DNA of 64,000 nucleotides from Polytrichum commune (GCA_950295325.1 OX485804.1:9300001-9364000); one strand, 5' to 3'; shown: positions 11,896 to 25,506, counted from the stretch's first letter. Notes: generated from the sequence alone by a model not told the origin. Numbers and translations are program-made.

Positions 11896-13554
11896 ATATG
11901 TGCGATTAGGTTGCCTCCTTACCTATGCATATTACATCGGGTCAAAAACCATATCATCAAATTTACGAATATGTAAATTGGTCCGTATAGAACCACAATA
12001 GAAAAAATAGTTATTATGTTTTGTTCTTGTTGTGAGGCTCTTTGTGATTGACACATGAAACAACAATCTTCAAGATTTAGTACATTCCTAACCAAATGAG
12101 ACAATACGTAATCCCATCCTAGAGTCAATAAGTGTATGTGGAGTTGGTAGTGTTTGTTATAAGCCCACACACATAAAGCATATGGGGTTTTTTTGGCCAT
12201 TTTTTGTTGTTTGCTACCTTATGGTACTTTGATTCACAAGGTCAAAATTTATGTGCACCCGCAAATGTATTTGAATAAGCCACTGTTGATCTTTTAAAAT
12301 ATGGATCCAACCTCAACAAGTTATGAATCATCAAAGTCCATCAACATTGAGCCATAAGAAGACACAACCCTCCTCCCCCCATCATCTTCATGACTAAACC
12401 TAGAATGATTAAAAGAATTTGAGTACATAGTCCAATCTCTCTACACACATGCATTACTAGTGTCCATGCTTATGCATGCACGACACCCACCTCTCAAATA
12501 CAAGTGTTCAGTTAAGATTAGTAACACAAATTAGACCCAATTATGTCAAATGCGAATCTATAGAAAAATGGCGATCTTCCTCTCTACATAGAAGTGTTTT
12601 GAAACACTAGAATGCCCAATGTGAGTTTAGTTTAGTTTTGCTCTCTTTGTCGGGTTGTTTGGTACCATCGGCCGCATCCTAAAGAGTTGCCAAGCTCTCC
12701 TCTTCTTCTTCTTCCTCTTCTTGTGGTCCCGTTGACCTTTTACGTTTTTTCGCAATGAAATAAATGTTTGTTTCATTCGGAGTGCAAAAGAGAGACGATT
12801 GTGAGAATCTAGACATGTCATCATTATACATGTTATATCTTGAAATGGGTCGAGTCTTTGACAATATGGGTATCGTGTTGGTGCCATGCAAGCTTCACGT
12901 CGTTTTGAAGATGCTTGTCGCTTGGTGATGTGGAGTCGTGACTCGTGACTATGAAGCCGGCAAGTTATAATGATGCCGGGGGATCACTTCAGGTTGTTGT
13001 GGGACAAAAGAGAGGAAAAAGTACCCACGTTCTAACTTACCATATGGGGAAATGTCAATCGAACCCGTTTTTTATTGTAATTTGCCTCTAACTTTTCTCT
13101 TTACGTGAGATGAATAATAGCTCAAACACAACACTTTCCAACGTGAAGATGGGAAATAGTATCACAATTTCACACGATGGCTTGTTTCGATGTTAAATAC
13201 TAACAATGCCAAATAGTATTTACTAAAGTCCTATGACGTGCATACAATTGACATTTAAGTATATTTGGACACATCATTTGGTTAAGGATAACAGGGGTTG
13301 TGCACTTGTGGAGACAAAAATATCATATAACAAAAACAACATAGCAACCACAACTTTGAATGTTTGTATTCCATGTTCGCCAACCACCATATTTGTGTAG
13401 TTTTGCAATCTAGTGTACATCATATTGACGGTTGGAGTTGTCGAAAAGTCACGCATAAATTCAAATATATTGAACTCCTAGTTATTCTATTTACCATTGT
13501 TTTGTTGCATTATTTCTTCTAAGATTTTAATTATTAAAATAGTCATAGTAGCAC
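11896..13554. other. Gene-less stretch
   Basis: It contains one arm of the dispersed ~60-bp repeat (12486-12540) and a TTC/CTT run (12700-12720) that creates the minus-strand open frames 12627-12891. No gene is recognised. Confidence 0.4.
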
Positions 13555-13956
13555 ACAACTGTATGAAATTTTGTATATAATGTCATATGGTATTTTATGG
13601 CACTTTGATAACTTTTCTAGTGACATTTCTTATGGATAAGTTTACAAGTAGTGTCATCCCAACTTACATTCGTGTACACAAATGCCAATTATGGAGACAA
13701 GGTTTGGTGTATTTATCATCCTAACAATTTCGTAATGAATTATTTTCATGCATGATTTAATTTTGGATGAAAAATCACCAAGTAGTGACAAAATTTATAA
13801 CACTGTGATTTTATGATGTCCAATTTTTCTTACAAGAAATGATAAATAATGTTAGGTTCACATTCAATGTTGGTGACACTACATGGGCGGTTCACAATTC
13901 ATATTGAGAAATACAACAAGAATTGGTGACACTAAATAAAATATTTAGTATAGCTA
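13555..13956 (+). mobile_element. ~400-bp MITE family, copy A
   Basis: This copy aligns over its length with 25507-25895 and 43563-43956. Shared blocks include 'gtcatatggtattttatg', 'ataacttttcta.tgaca', 'gtcatccca', 'ttttggatgaaaa' and 'cactacatgg'. The right end 'gacactaaataaaatatttagta' is clear, while the left inverted end is worn. There is no coding capacity. Confidence 0.7.
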
Positions 13957-15189
13957 TGTATCCGATAAATAATTTGCTTGAAGGTAAAATCCTCCAAATG
14001 AGTATGTGCCAAAGTACATCTTGGGTAATCCACAATGCCTTCAAATTTGGAAGGCTAGGCATTTGTGGTGTCTACGTCAACTCGTCCATTACAAAAGTGA
14101 AAATATAGGGAAGTACTTAATAGCATGTAAATAATTGTTTTTATAATGTTTGACTCCGGAAATAGCATCAATGATCTTGAAGTAATGTAGTGGAGACAAG
14201 CTCGAATGAATTGACTCTCAGCATTGTTGAGGACTTGTTTGTACTAGAGCCCCTTCATCCACAATGGATGAATTTACATAGACATCACGAATCCCAAGCC
14301 AAAGTGGAAGTTGCGTGGCTGGATAGGTAGATAATAGGACCCAACATTGACTCTCTCTCTCTCTCTCTCTCATGTGTGGCCTTTGGGGGGCGGGGGATGA
14401 GCATTTCTTTATTTTTGCCTACTAATTATCTCCTTCGTGGACCCCTCCCATCCCATGCTCTTGGTGTACTTCCATGTGGAGTGGTGGATACAAGCACCGA
14501 CATTTCTACGATTCCTCAATTCAATTCAATTCCATACGATCGTGGTTCTTATATAAGTCACTCAACTCCGTGTTAACATCTTCAACTTCAAAATTAAGCC
14601 AATGTTTTTTACATAGTTGCTAGTGATTGTTTATGGCTAGCTTTCGGGAATTGTAGTTTGTGTGAATACTAATACCTACAAATTCCATAGTGAATGTTTT
14701 ATGTGACATACATACCAATTGTTAGGGTCTATTGTTAAATTATATATAAATTATACATAATTAACTTCTGGCCAACTTAATTATGCTTAAAGGCCAACTC
14801 TACACTAGCTAGTGACAAAAGACAAGTGAGCACATACTATACAAATGTCTTACTGACATGAGGCGTAGTCATGGACAAACCATGTGCATCTTCCACTACT
14901 CACCAAAAACTCACCCTTACTTCACTTATGATCAAGGGGTGTGGACCTTATGTGATCACTCTATTAATTGGACACATGTATTTGAGTGATATATGGTATG
15001 TCTTTGTTAAGAATTGACAGTACAAAGACATGTGTTACATCGAGATTGAAATGTGTGCTCATAATATAAACAACTTTCTAGGCTCTACAATATACACAAT
15101 TGGGAGAACTTGTGTGGCCACTTGATAAAAAGGAAAAAATGTTCATTTTGTTCACTTGAATGTTTGATATCTCAACTATGATTTGACGC
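13957..15189. other. Gene-less stretch
   Basis: A (CT)n microsatellite lies at 14350-14371 and another arm of the ~60-bp dispersed repeat at 14938-15000 (minus). No gene is recognised. Confidence 0.4.
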
Positions 15190-15720
15190 TTGATGCAATG
15201 CCTCTTTGATTGACCTTTGTGCAAGACACTTAAACGGTCCAATCGCTTCTGGTTCTCCTTGAGGGGAGTGGTCTTCCGTGGATTATTTGGTGCCGGTGGA
15301 ATGATTCGGTGTTTAATGATCTGCAATGGCCCATTGAGAAAACACGTCAAGCCATTTGGGACACCTTGCAAGATTACGGTAGGAGCGAGTGGAAACGGAC
15401 TTGGAAAAGGCTCTGGACGTTGCCTACCAAGATGTTCTTAACGAATTCAATTCGACTTGGGAGGTCAAAGATCTTATTATAACCCATGGTAACTTAGTGG
15501 TCATGTGGAAGGTTCGACCCCAGATGGAAATCATTTCTAGAATTATCCCTTGGTCTACGCTGGTTCTCCCGAGGTGGTGATGTTTTGGTTCCATTCTTAC
15601 CGTTGATTTTTCAATTTGTGCCAAACAGGAGAAAAAAGATTGGCGCTTGAAACCATCATCTTCACGACTCACAATTGCTAACCACATGAGACGACTCGTG
15701 ATCCCGTCAACAACCAACAA
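15190..15720 (+). pseudogene. Frameshifted coding relic, possibly from a LINE-type element
   Basis: All three plus frames have long open pieces that take over from one another: 15217-15441, then a segment around 15310-15430 containing WPIEKTRQAIWDTLQDYG, then 15389-15580 with VAYQDVLNEF and NLVVMWKVRP. Tryptophan-rich, evenly mixed composition and the frame switching suggest a decayed protein gene. The style resembles the C-terminal part of plant LINE ORF2 proteins, but no catalytic motif is visible, so the family is a guess. Minus-strand open frames here are shadows. Confidence 0.35.
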
Positions 15721-17329
15721 ATTTGGAAGTGTCCGTTATAGGCCTGCGCACCTTAAGATAGACGCTTGGGGGGGGGGGTTAGTGGTGGGGCTTAGTGGGC
15801 GGTTAAGTGGTTAAAAAGTTGGTAACCGACCCTAATGCAATATCTTCCAACAGGGGACAGATCTATGAAGAAGCTGGCAAGGCGGAGCAGCCGCCAAAGG
15901 GTTTCTTAGAAGTAGGCTATGTTGGCAGCTTCAAGTGAGGAAATCAAAAGCCCACGCCAGCTTCCTTCTTCACACTCTCTCTGTTGTTGCTATGCCAAAG
16001 TACACCAAGGACCAGCCTAGGGTTTCTAAGAAGTAGACTCTTTTACGAAGAGCATCTGAGGCTCATGTTCCAAATGCGTCCCCGAGATCACTTTCCTTTC
16101 TTTTCCTGTCAGATGTGAACTCCCGGATCGATCCAAAACCCATACACCAACAAGGTAGACATTGAAGTATATGGGCCTTCAATGCTTGAATGGGCCTTTC
16201 TGACTAGCCCAATTCTCCTAGGCTACGAAACACACAATTAGTACATGATGGTTGGTTAATACATCCAAATGAAGATCTCACTCACTTTTCTCATGATGTT
16301 TGGGGCTCGTATGAATATTCTATTCATTATCAAAGTGAAGATTCTTGTGCTTACTAGATGGTCATATATGAGTATGTCTGTTCGTTTTGTCATCTTTTGA
16401 GCACGTTGTCTAATCTCTTTCTTTCAAACACGTGTGTTTTTGGTGTCCATTCTTGGAGCCACACCACATCACATACCATGCACATTCGTGTGTCCTAGTA
16501 AGAAAAGTAATTGAACGAGGGTTGTCTACCTTAGAGGTCGAGCTAGGGTCGAAATCCCTTTACGATCCTTTGTTTGAGTGTGACTAGAAAGTCTTGGAAG
16601 GCCCCTTTGAGTTCTAGACACCGACATGTTTTATTTGTAAATAGTCACAAATGTCCTTGTGTTTCTTTGCCATCTATGCTCACATGCATCCCTTCGCTCC
16701 CCTACCACTTATGCACTCTTTGAATATATCAAATGCAAGAAGGAAAAAAAAAAACCTTAATTTTTTCTCAAAAATTTGTTATCCAAGAAGAAAACAAAAT
16801 GACTATTTGTATGTCACTAACACAATTGTTGGAAGTGGCAAATATGGGAGATTCTTTCAAAACCTTATGTTGGTCCCCACTTTTGGTTGCTTTACAATTA
16901 ACTCTTCTAGAACTAGGTGTTTGTTCCATGGCTAAAATGTCTTGTTCTTTAAGCTTGGCCCCACCAACTTTTGCTTGAAGGCAATCAATTCTATTGTACT
17001 AACCAAATAGGTCCATTGAGTTTACTCACATCCGAAACATGCATCAAAGACCTTGAATTCATGTACAAGTGCTCCATTAATTACAAGCCTACGGGAGGTA
17101 AGTTCTCACTAGACCCCCTTTGCCTCACTAGAATAGTTGGGGCCCAACTCATGTGTTTGACTCGATTATAGCTATTTGGACTGTATGCTAAGGACCACCC
17201 ATGTCAAATATAAAAGGTGGTCTAGGCCGATCTTTCATGCTAAAAAAAGTTGATTTTTTTTATAAGGGTTATTAATAGCACAATAGCACTACATAATTCA
17301 ATAAAGACTGGGGGAGAGGGGGCACCGTT
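15721..17329. other. Gene-less stretch
   Basis: A G run lies at 15769. Overlapping plus frames at 16651-17171 give ~60-95-residue openings with no recognised family. A repeat of 'agggtttcttagaagtag' occurs at 15898 and, slightly changed, at 16019. Confidence 0.35.
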
Positions 17330-17461
17330 CACTAGTAGAAATGTGGCAATTTCATGACAAGACAATCTAAAACGAAATGACCATAATCACACTGGCCCGT
17401 GTCATTGTGGTCACTTCATGTTAGATTGGTGTGTCATGAAACTACCATATTTCTAGTAGTG
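17330..17461. mobile_element. CACTA-type fold-back MITE, 132 bp
   Basis: The whole element is one near-perfect hairpin. It begins CACTAGTAGAAAT and ends ATTTCTAGTAGTG, with the pairing continuing through 'gacaatctaaaacgaaatgac' and its reversed counterpart to a small central loop. CACTAnTAGAAA is the terminal signature of CACTA (En/Spm) transposons in plants. The flanking triplets GTT and ATT are consistent with a worn 3-bp target duplication. Confidence 0.8.
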
Positions 17462-19597
17462 ATTGGTAAAGAAAAGTGTCCAAAACATTATTCAAATGAG
17501 TGACCAAGTCGGGTGGGGCCAAGAATATGTCATGTAAGGTGCTAGAATTACACCTTACGGACGTTTGTCAATAAGTAGAGTCAACGTGAACAAATGAATG
17601 AGATTCAGGTGAAGCACCCGTCACTAAATATCATTAGAACGGAACCAACTAAAAACAGCTTAATAATGGTATGTTGATTGTATTTGAAATTGTTTGCGTT
17701 GCACGAGCCTTGTCTCTTGTGGAATTAGTGCAATGCAAAGCATTATCACAAGAAAAAGGGTGGCTAGATGACACCTCCCAAATGACAAAAGTCGTAGAAG
17801 ACAATCGCTAAATACCATATTATGTGTTATCTACATCAAAAGTGGTCTTATCAATACAAAACATATATGACTATTGATGAGCCTCCCGTGACTCTCATCA
17901 TTTGGGAGGTGTCAACTAACCGCCATTTCCTTGCCCCCCCCCTTGCTAGAACTTGAAAATAGGCAACACTGCAAGAAGCGATGTTGATTGTCATTTGTCA
18001 ACTACATTGGAGGATGTGTGTCGGATGCAAAATGAATGTACACCCTAAACTTTGTAATATCAACCCTCATAATGTCACACATTTTGTAATATCCCAAAAT
18101 CTTAGTTCAAATCTCTTATATCATAAAATTTGTCATTAATGCAAATCATCCAAGAAGTCAACCCACACCCTTGCATTGTGTCATGTGTCAACATGTGGAG
18201 TGTCACCTTCTTATTCTTATTCTTATTCTTATTCTTCTTCTTCTTCTTCTTCTTCTTCTTCTGCCACTTCTTGAATGTTGGTGCATGTGTCCGCTACATC
18301 GCCCGGGAAGGCCAAGTGGAGTGGACCACACTAGCATAGGTAACGGGAGAACGAATTCAAATTGTCCTCACATCTCCTTTGTGCTATTTCATAATGTCAC
18401 ATGCTACACTAATTTTATAATATCACGCATCCATCATGACACTACAAAACTCCGTAATATCACGTGCACTTTGGTTGCCACAGGTGTGATACTATGGAGT
18501 TTAGAGTGTATAAACTTCTTGTTTACTAAATTTAGTTTCCCTCTCTATGTTATCTGGAATAAAGTACGGACTGTAGTTGACATGTCAATCTCTGAGAGTT
18601 TCTTTGGTGCAAACGTTTTATAAAGGGGTTGACTAATTCGACATTTAGTGCATCACTAGGTATCATGAATTGCATACATCGTGGAAGGGCACACATGAAG
18701 TTATATGCACATACATAAATTAAACATCATGGTCATGCTTTATTTCTTTTTGTCCTCTGATGTTGCATAAATGAAATCCATAGTTTTATTAAACCTTCGT
18801 CACAAGGGTTTGCCATTCCAATGAGCTTGAAACTTTCATACCACCCTCGATGTTGAGGGCAATTCAATATGCCATCACCAACATATTTTTATGACCAACC
18901 ACTTGTATGTGGAAATCAACTCCACTATGAAAGTCTTGGAAGAAATTGTTTTTTTGTTTCAACATAATTTGAGAAGATCCAACAGTCACAAGGTTGAAAA
19001 TTTTCAAGTGGGGCCGACTAATGAAATCATGTGTTTTTCAAATTTTGGATGACACGCTGGATAAGAATGTTAAGCAAAATTGAACACAACTATGAATATA
19101 TTTAGAATACCCATATGTGAGAACTTGAAATTTCAAACTTGGATTTTCATATGCTTGTTTAAAAGATGGTCAATGTTCATTGATTGGATGATGAGTGTCT
19201 CTCACAATGAGCTTGAATGCCAATATTGAAACATTCTTGGTTTAGGTGTTGCCCACACAACTCAATATGGTTGACCTTGCAATGGGCAACACCCTGGGTA
19301 TGAAAGTTTGCTTCCTCCTTCAAGTCTTAGTGAGATTCCGCTTGGCACAAGTTCAAGTTCTAGAGGGAGACGGCCTTGCATTGGTGCTTCCTACATTGTG
19401 CCACAACAATGAATGAAATATGCAACATCTTCTATATAAAACACTCCTAGTTTTTCTTTTCATTTCATTTTTTTCTTTTTTCTTTTCTCCTTCATTCTCT
19501 ACTATTGCCTCCTCCCATAGTGGAATGCCCCGTAACAATGCATTCCACTTGTACCAATGCAATTATGACCGGTAGAGTGCACGCACGTTTGTGCAAT
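17462..19597. other. Gene-less stretch
   Basis: A compound (TTCTTA)n/(TTC)n microsatellite at 18208-18262 generates the plus-strand open frame 18171-18623; its first third is only Leu/Ile repeats. No gene is recognised. Confidence 0.4.
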
Positions 19598-19703
19598 GGG
19601 AGGCCTTTCATGTCGGGCAACCATATAGGTGCACCCACTAGCCTTGGACTAGCACCCTCACCTAGTGCGCCCACCTATGAACGCCCAACATGAAAGGCCT
19701 CCC
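19598..19703. mobile_element. Fold-back hairpin element, 106 bp
   Basis: The left arm GGGAGGCCTTTCATGTCGGG pairs with the right arm ending CAACATGAAAGGCCTCCC. The pairing continues into 'cataggtg' and its partner 'cacctatg', with a ~30-bp centre that itself contains 'gccttggactag'. Open frames on both strands across it follow from the palindrome. Confidence 0.7.
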
Positions 19704-19929
19704 GCTAAAATTTGTGATTGACACGAAATTCCATTGTGTAACACACAATCTTCCATAACTTTTTTTTCTATACATATCGATGAAAAGAAAGTCATCAATT
19801 TGTTATTTGCTTTTGACCCAAGGTAATTTGCATGGGTATAGAGGTAACCTATTCGCGATGGCAACCTAAGTGCGCATATCAATGTAGACATTAAAGCAAT
19901 ACACAAAATACTTGAATTTGTGCGGTCCA

Positions 19930-20205
19930 CACTATTTATAATCGACCCACATTAAGGGTTGCTTTACACATGATTCAAAAGTTGTAACCACGAAAATCCA
20001 AAGCCCCTTGAAAATCATCCAACGGCCATACCATGGGAAAAACAAAAACTTAAGTTTGCAACCAATGGGCCCTCCAAGCTTAGTGTGAAGTGAAAGTAGA
20101 CCATGTTGAGGGACAACAACATGACTACTAACAATCCAAAACAGCAGGTAGTCCATGACCCCACCATGACGATATAATACTTTAGGATCCAATAGCAATT
20201 GAATT
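19930..20205. mobile_element. MITE-like repeat related to 5866-6143
   Basis: It shares 'ccttgaaaatcat', 'aatgggccct', 'aagcttagtgt' and 'agtagaccatgttgaggga' with 5866-6143 in the same order. A further degenerate relative may continue at 20220-20470 ('tgatgccatgtagga', 'aagggccctcaagct'). Boundaries are approximate. Confidence 0.5.
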
Positions 20206-20907
20206 GCTTGCCACGACCCCTACTTTTGTATTAAACCCGTCTCTTTTGGTGGGCCTAATGCAATATCCGGTAAACCACATAATACTATCCACTTGATGCC
20301 ATGTAGGACGCCATCTAATTCTTTCATCCATTTGAGTTTCTTTGGGTCCCCATGCCCTCAAAATCTAGTGTAAAGTGAACTTGTACCATCTCTAGCTTCT
20401 CGACTCATCGTATCATTTGTATGTTGCAGGTCAAGGGCCCTCAAGCTCTAACTCGGTGTAAAACATAGTCAAAAGCCCACTAAGTTTTCATCTTAATTCC
20501 AACGACATGAAATGAAATCAGACGAGGTTACCTAGCTAGACACTTACCGTGAAGCCCTAGCCAAAAGTAAACGGTATATACATATATACATATATAGTTA
20601 GTTAGTTAGTTAGTTAGTATACATAATAGATGCATATATAATGGCACCATGTCTGTTCCTGTTCTTCACATGGACGACTGTATATTGAACATATATACTA
20701 CTACTACAACTATATATACTACGATGTACTGATTTTGTGTCGTGGAGTTTTTATAGACTCTCTATTTATGTCTGTGGGAGGGAGTGTCTTTGTCCCCTCA
20801 CAGCATGGCTGTAGTAGACAAGCCTACTGAACGTTGTTTGAGATGCTGTAATTAGAAAGAGCCCTGGACAAGGGAAAGGGTTCATGCATGTCGGCCATTG
20901 CTCGCTA

Positions 20908-21392
20908 GGCTAGACGCCCACCTCTTTGAGCCGGGCCCCTACCACTATTACCAACGTAAGGAAGGTTTAGGTGAAAATTACTTGAGCCCCCATCGGTTCG
21001 TGGTATACAATGATCGGGGAGAACCGGCAGTTAGTTATAAATGAACCGGTTGAGATTGAGAAATAACCGGTTGAAGTTCCAGATTGCAAGAAAATTATTG
21101 ATCATTTCAGAGGAATTTGGTGAGTACATCCCAATTTAATGAAGGAAAACCGGAGGGTGTTAGCATGTGACCGGTTGGACTTTCAAACACGAGGATCTCA
21201 ACCGATTATGCCCCAAAATATCCACGATCACTGGTGGTATATTCAGCTCAATCGGGCCCATCTAGACTAATTCAACTTTTTTGATGTTAATTCAACATCA
21301 AATTATTCGGAACTAGTAAAAACGTATGTGTTGATGTTTTCACCTCGGGCAATAGTGGTGAGGACCCAACTCAAAGAGGTGGGCGTCTAGCC
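20908..21392. mobile_element. TIR element (MITE), 485 bp
   Basis: The first 23 bases at 20908 (GGCTAGACGCCCACCTCTTT and GAG) are a perfect inverted match to the last 23 ending at 21392. Similarity continues for another ~25 bases through 'accactatt'. The interior carries several CCGGTT motifs and no coding frame. The superfamily is not assigned because no clear target duplication is seen. Confidence 0.8.
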
Positions 21393-22758
21393 ATGGCCTT
21401 GCATGTCTTGCCTAAATAAATTATAACAAAATGATAAGAATTGAATTTTTTTTATTTAAAAAAATGGCGTAGGGTCAACCAATGTTTTCATACTTGATTT
21501 TTTTATACTACTACTACTACTACTACTTTTGGAGTCGAATGGTGTCACTCGACTCCCAAGCTTAGTTGACCATGCGCATCTTAAAGGAGGGGTGGGGTTT
21601 CAAGGCGTTGACAACGGGACCAACCATGCCAATGGGAAAACATGTAGTGAAACATGAGAAATTAACCTCAGGTTAATTTCCATGCCACATAAGCAACCCA
21701 ATACTGAGGCAATGTATGATCTCCAAACTATGTTGTAATTTTTTTTGTGGACAAATGGCACGGGTAGATCACTTAGTGCATTTTAAAAACGACGTGTGGC
21801 ATAATATAGAGAGGATTAAAATCATTTGAAATAAAAATTATAAAGGAATTCCAAATAATGAAGGGGCCATTAAATGAAGACAATCCCATTATAAGTAAGT
21901 TAGATGGACATAAAATGTGGGCCATTATTTTGTAAAATTAATATAGGGGTTGAAGATAAGGATCCTAGAAGGTATGTTTAGTATGGTAATGACTGCTATG
22001 GTATTTGTGTTGGCATCTCCTACGTGTTTTCATCATAACAGTGTTTGCAATGATATTACTTTGTTATGGTCTCCTATGTGTTTTTTCATAACTCTGTTTG
22101 CAATGGTATTATTGTTTGCACCCTTCTTTGTTTCCATGCTTTCCCTCAACACTCGTCAATTGCGTTAGGAAGTAGATTAGCTTTTATTACTTAAAAGGAA
22201 TATAGAGTACAAAAAATTGCAATGACTTGGACAGTATAAGTAATGGAAGGGTGCAAACAAATGAACCATTTTTGAAATTTAAGTAATTATAGGGAGGCTT
22301 TAATTCAACCCTTGAAGGTAAATAGCCTAAAACAAAAATCCCCCAGCCGCACGTGGTGCACAAAAATGCCTTAGAGTGATCTACCTGTGACAAATGGCAT
22401 CATGGATGTTGTGGTGCACATCGGTATGAATAACATTGTGTATAAGATGGGATGCCACATTGCATCAATGTTGCCATCCATCATATCGTGTGGGGGTTGG
22501 CATGCATGGAACATTGGATGCATGTGAAATATTCCAATTGATATGCCACTAGAGTGTGTTGTGGGCAAAGCAATTTATTGAGGGGTGGCTTTATGGTTTA
22601 GGGTACTTGGAGGCTCTTCAGCAAACTAGTGTTACACTTGAGTGTCATGGAAGTGACAAATTCCTCCGCAATTGCCATTCATTTTATGCACACTCAACAT
22701 TGTAGGGTGCCCGAGTCTTGACTTGTGTTGCAATTTTTGAATCAACAAATTTTGCAAT
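21393..22758. other. Gene-less stretch
   Basis: A (CTA)n run lies at 21508-21525. The open frame at 21950-22168 and the minus frames 22187-22568 lack motifs. A 13-bp inverted pair (gtttgcacccttc near 22108; gaagggtgcaaac near 22246) is seen but not extended. Confidence 0.35.
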
Positions 22759-23095
22759 CTACAAAAGTGCCTTGTGATCCACCACAAATACTCTTGCATT
22801 GGTACCTATGTGAGTGATGGGTTTAGGAGTTGGAGAACTTTGGGACGATGCAATTACATTCTCAATGTGCATAAAGACAATTGCATCTTGACCACTCGGT
22901 TGATAGATTGCAGATAGTGTATGCCACGTGCAGTTTCTTGGTAGAACGCACAAATTCAAGGCCTCTAGCAATCCCATGCAAACTGGCATTTTTTATAGAA
23001 TAATTATGAGAGCCAACAATGTACCCACCACAAACAACTGGTGTTTTTTTTTTGGGGGTGGTGAAACCATGTTGTTTCTTAAGTTTTGATACCAA
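22759..23095 (-). pseudogene. Unrecognised coding-like relic
   Basis: Two overlapping minus frames (23095-22862 and 22989-22759) are open one after the other. The second contains a VFVVDHKALL-IAKFVDSKI segment broken by one TAG. Composition is protein-like, but I do not recognise the family. It could be a retroelement polyprotein fragment. Confidence 0.25.
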
Positions 23096-24588
23096 TAGTT
23101 CGTTGGCACCTCATCTACGAGTTTGTATATTAACCAATCCACTCTCGCCCAACCATTCAACTTTGCCAGATTTCATCACATATGTAAGAGTGCTATGGTA
23201 ACTTTTCATTGCCGAATTGGTGTCTTGGTTAACATAAGGAATATTTTGGTATCCAACTACCTACATGTGAGCCCTAAACAACCACTGATCCTTGACATAA
23301 TTCTAGATTTATTTTGCTCGGGGGTAAGGATAAAGACAATGCTATTAGTGGAGCCATTGCCTAGGGCTCCATCCTTGCATAGACCAATGCATGATTTAAC
23401 CCATGTTCGTACGCTCTTTTAGATCCTAAAATTCTCTCATAGTTTAAGATGAAAAAAAAACCCAAAATTTTCATCCAAAATTTTAAATAGACTCCGATAC
23501 ATGATAAGCTAACGAGCTCTTGGTAGAAAGTTAAGTTTTCTCAAAGAAGGATCAAGCTCATGGTTTTCATCCCTCTTTGAGGGACGTTACAGATAACTTT
23601 ATTGCCATATTCATTTGGCACTAAGCAGTTTGCCATTTGTCTCAAGAGAGAGAAAAGAAAGCGCATTGAGTGATGGGTATTGAGTTACACTTGTATATTT
23701 GCAATTCTTTCAGCCTGCCTTTACATGAAGTACGGACTGTAGATGCAACGCGTTGAAAGGTTTATAGGACCTAATATTATTGGGTTGCCCCACAATGCTT
23801 TGCATTACTAATAAATAAGTAGATGGATTAGTTAATTATCATGTCTTGGAGAACCTCACCCGAGTGTAATTTGGAGAACCCTCTCTTGTTTGTTGAGCTT
23901 TGATACTTTAATCACTAAACAACATATCATTACTCAACTAATGAGTTGTGTTTGTGGGTTTGGCAAAAGATTTGAGAATAAAGAATCCAGATCTCGAAAT
24001 TTCTTTGTCATCAGACTAAATTTGAAATCAAGGCATCTAAACACACCAATTGAGAATGTTATGAAAGTATGTGAGAACCGGAGTTGAAAAAATTAAGGTG
24101 GGTGGGCAGTTCCAACTCCATGGAAAGTGGAGTGTGCAAGCCATCGTAAATGTTCAACAAATATAAATCACAAAGATTATCAATTAAAGTTTCAATGTTA
24201 AAGATGAGATGCAGAAGTTATGAATAACTAAAATTAGCTTCCCTTCAATAATCATGTAGACCCGCCCGATCAACTATTTTTGGTGACTTGTCATCAAACT
24301 TGAACACTCAATTTTTTTAATCGGAACATTCCATCATTTCTTCATTGATGATGGTCGCCATAAAATCCCCAAAAAACACAAACGGAACAATTGCAACAAG
24401 TGGACTGTATACAATAGCCCCTACAACCCTCACTAATACTCCACATTATATTAACAACTGCAAGCAAAATGCTCTTTGTAGGGCCAAAGGGAATATAGAT
24501 GAGATCATAATATCTACATTGATATGTTCACCTTTAGATAACAAATTGTAATATGAACCAAACTTGGCTTTATTATTCAAATAATTGT
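23096..24588. other. Gene-less stretch
   Basis: Short open frames only (23123-23422, 23890-24087, 24345-24551). No motif or repeat is recognised. Confidence 0.35.
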
Positions 24589-25207
24589 TGCAAGGTGCAA
24601 GCATGGTAAAGTGGACCAAAATAGTGCTATGGTATACTAGAACCATCAATTTTTTGGTCAAAGACCTAAAAGTAGTAGCAAAGTGCTGTTTAAATTGGAA
24701 TTTTTTTCATGATGACCACTATTGTTGTGTTAAGTACTCAAATATAGAATATCAAGTTGAGATCTTTAATATTTAACATTAAAAGTGATGCTCAAAAGCA
24801 AATGATTGAGTGTGGTGTTGAACGTAGATTTCATGACCTTAACTATTTTAAAGTTGGATTTTTTTCATATTCCTTGAATTCATTATCTACTTGAGGGCAT
24901 CATTAGAAAATTTTATAAAAAACCATTAGTCTAATGTAATTTTATCTTATTTTAAACAAATTTTAGAAAATCACTTATTCAATATCACCTACTGGCACAC
25001 CACTTGCAGCATCTTCTAATATGTACACTTTTCTTGGAATTTGTAGGGTCATCATAATTTGCTTGGCTTTGTAGATCAATATGTTCTTAAAATGTTTATG
25101 ATGTTTTTCTTCACAAAATTCAAAGTTAGTATATAAAATTAAATCACTTTCACTTAACAGTAGGCATGCATCAAGAGATGTCCACTTTACCGTGTTTGCA
25201 CCTTGCA
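24589..25207. mobile_element. TIR element, 619 bp
   Basis: A 27-bp left end (24589-24615, beginning TGCAAGGTGCAA) is repeated in inverted form at 25181-25207 with two mismatches. The interior is AT-rich and non-coding. The target duplication is unclear, so the superfamily is not assigned. Confidence 0.65.
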
Positions 25208-25506
25208 GGTGAGGCTATTTTGGAATTTTGAAACCCAAAGCATTGTTCATGACTATGTTAGCCATTAAATCTAGAATGATATCTATATTTTGAGCACAAG
25301 GTCAAATGCATTTCATTATGTGTGTTTTTGGTGTTTGATATCAACTCAATATCAACCACAAGCCTTGCCATAAGGTAGAGGCAACTAATTCCAACCCTTA
25401 GGTCAGTCCATCCCCTAGGTCACCCTCCCATTCTAGTACCTTTATGCAACCTAAATCCGTCCCATTGTAAGTACATAGCTCAAGGGTCCGTATTGAGTGT
25501 ATTGAC

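Noticed and set aside
18171..18623. 150-codon open frame, one of the longest in the window
   Set aside because: Its first part is a (TTCTTA)n/(TTC)n microsatellite giving Leu/Ile runs, and the rest has no motif.
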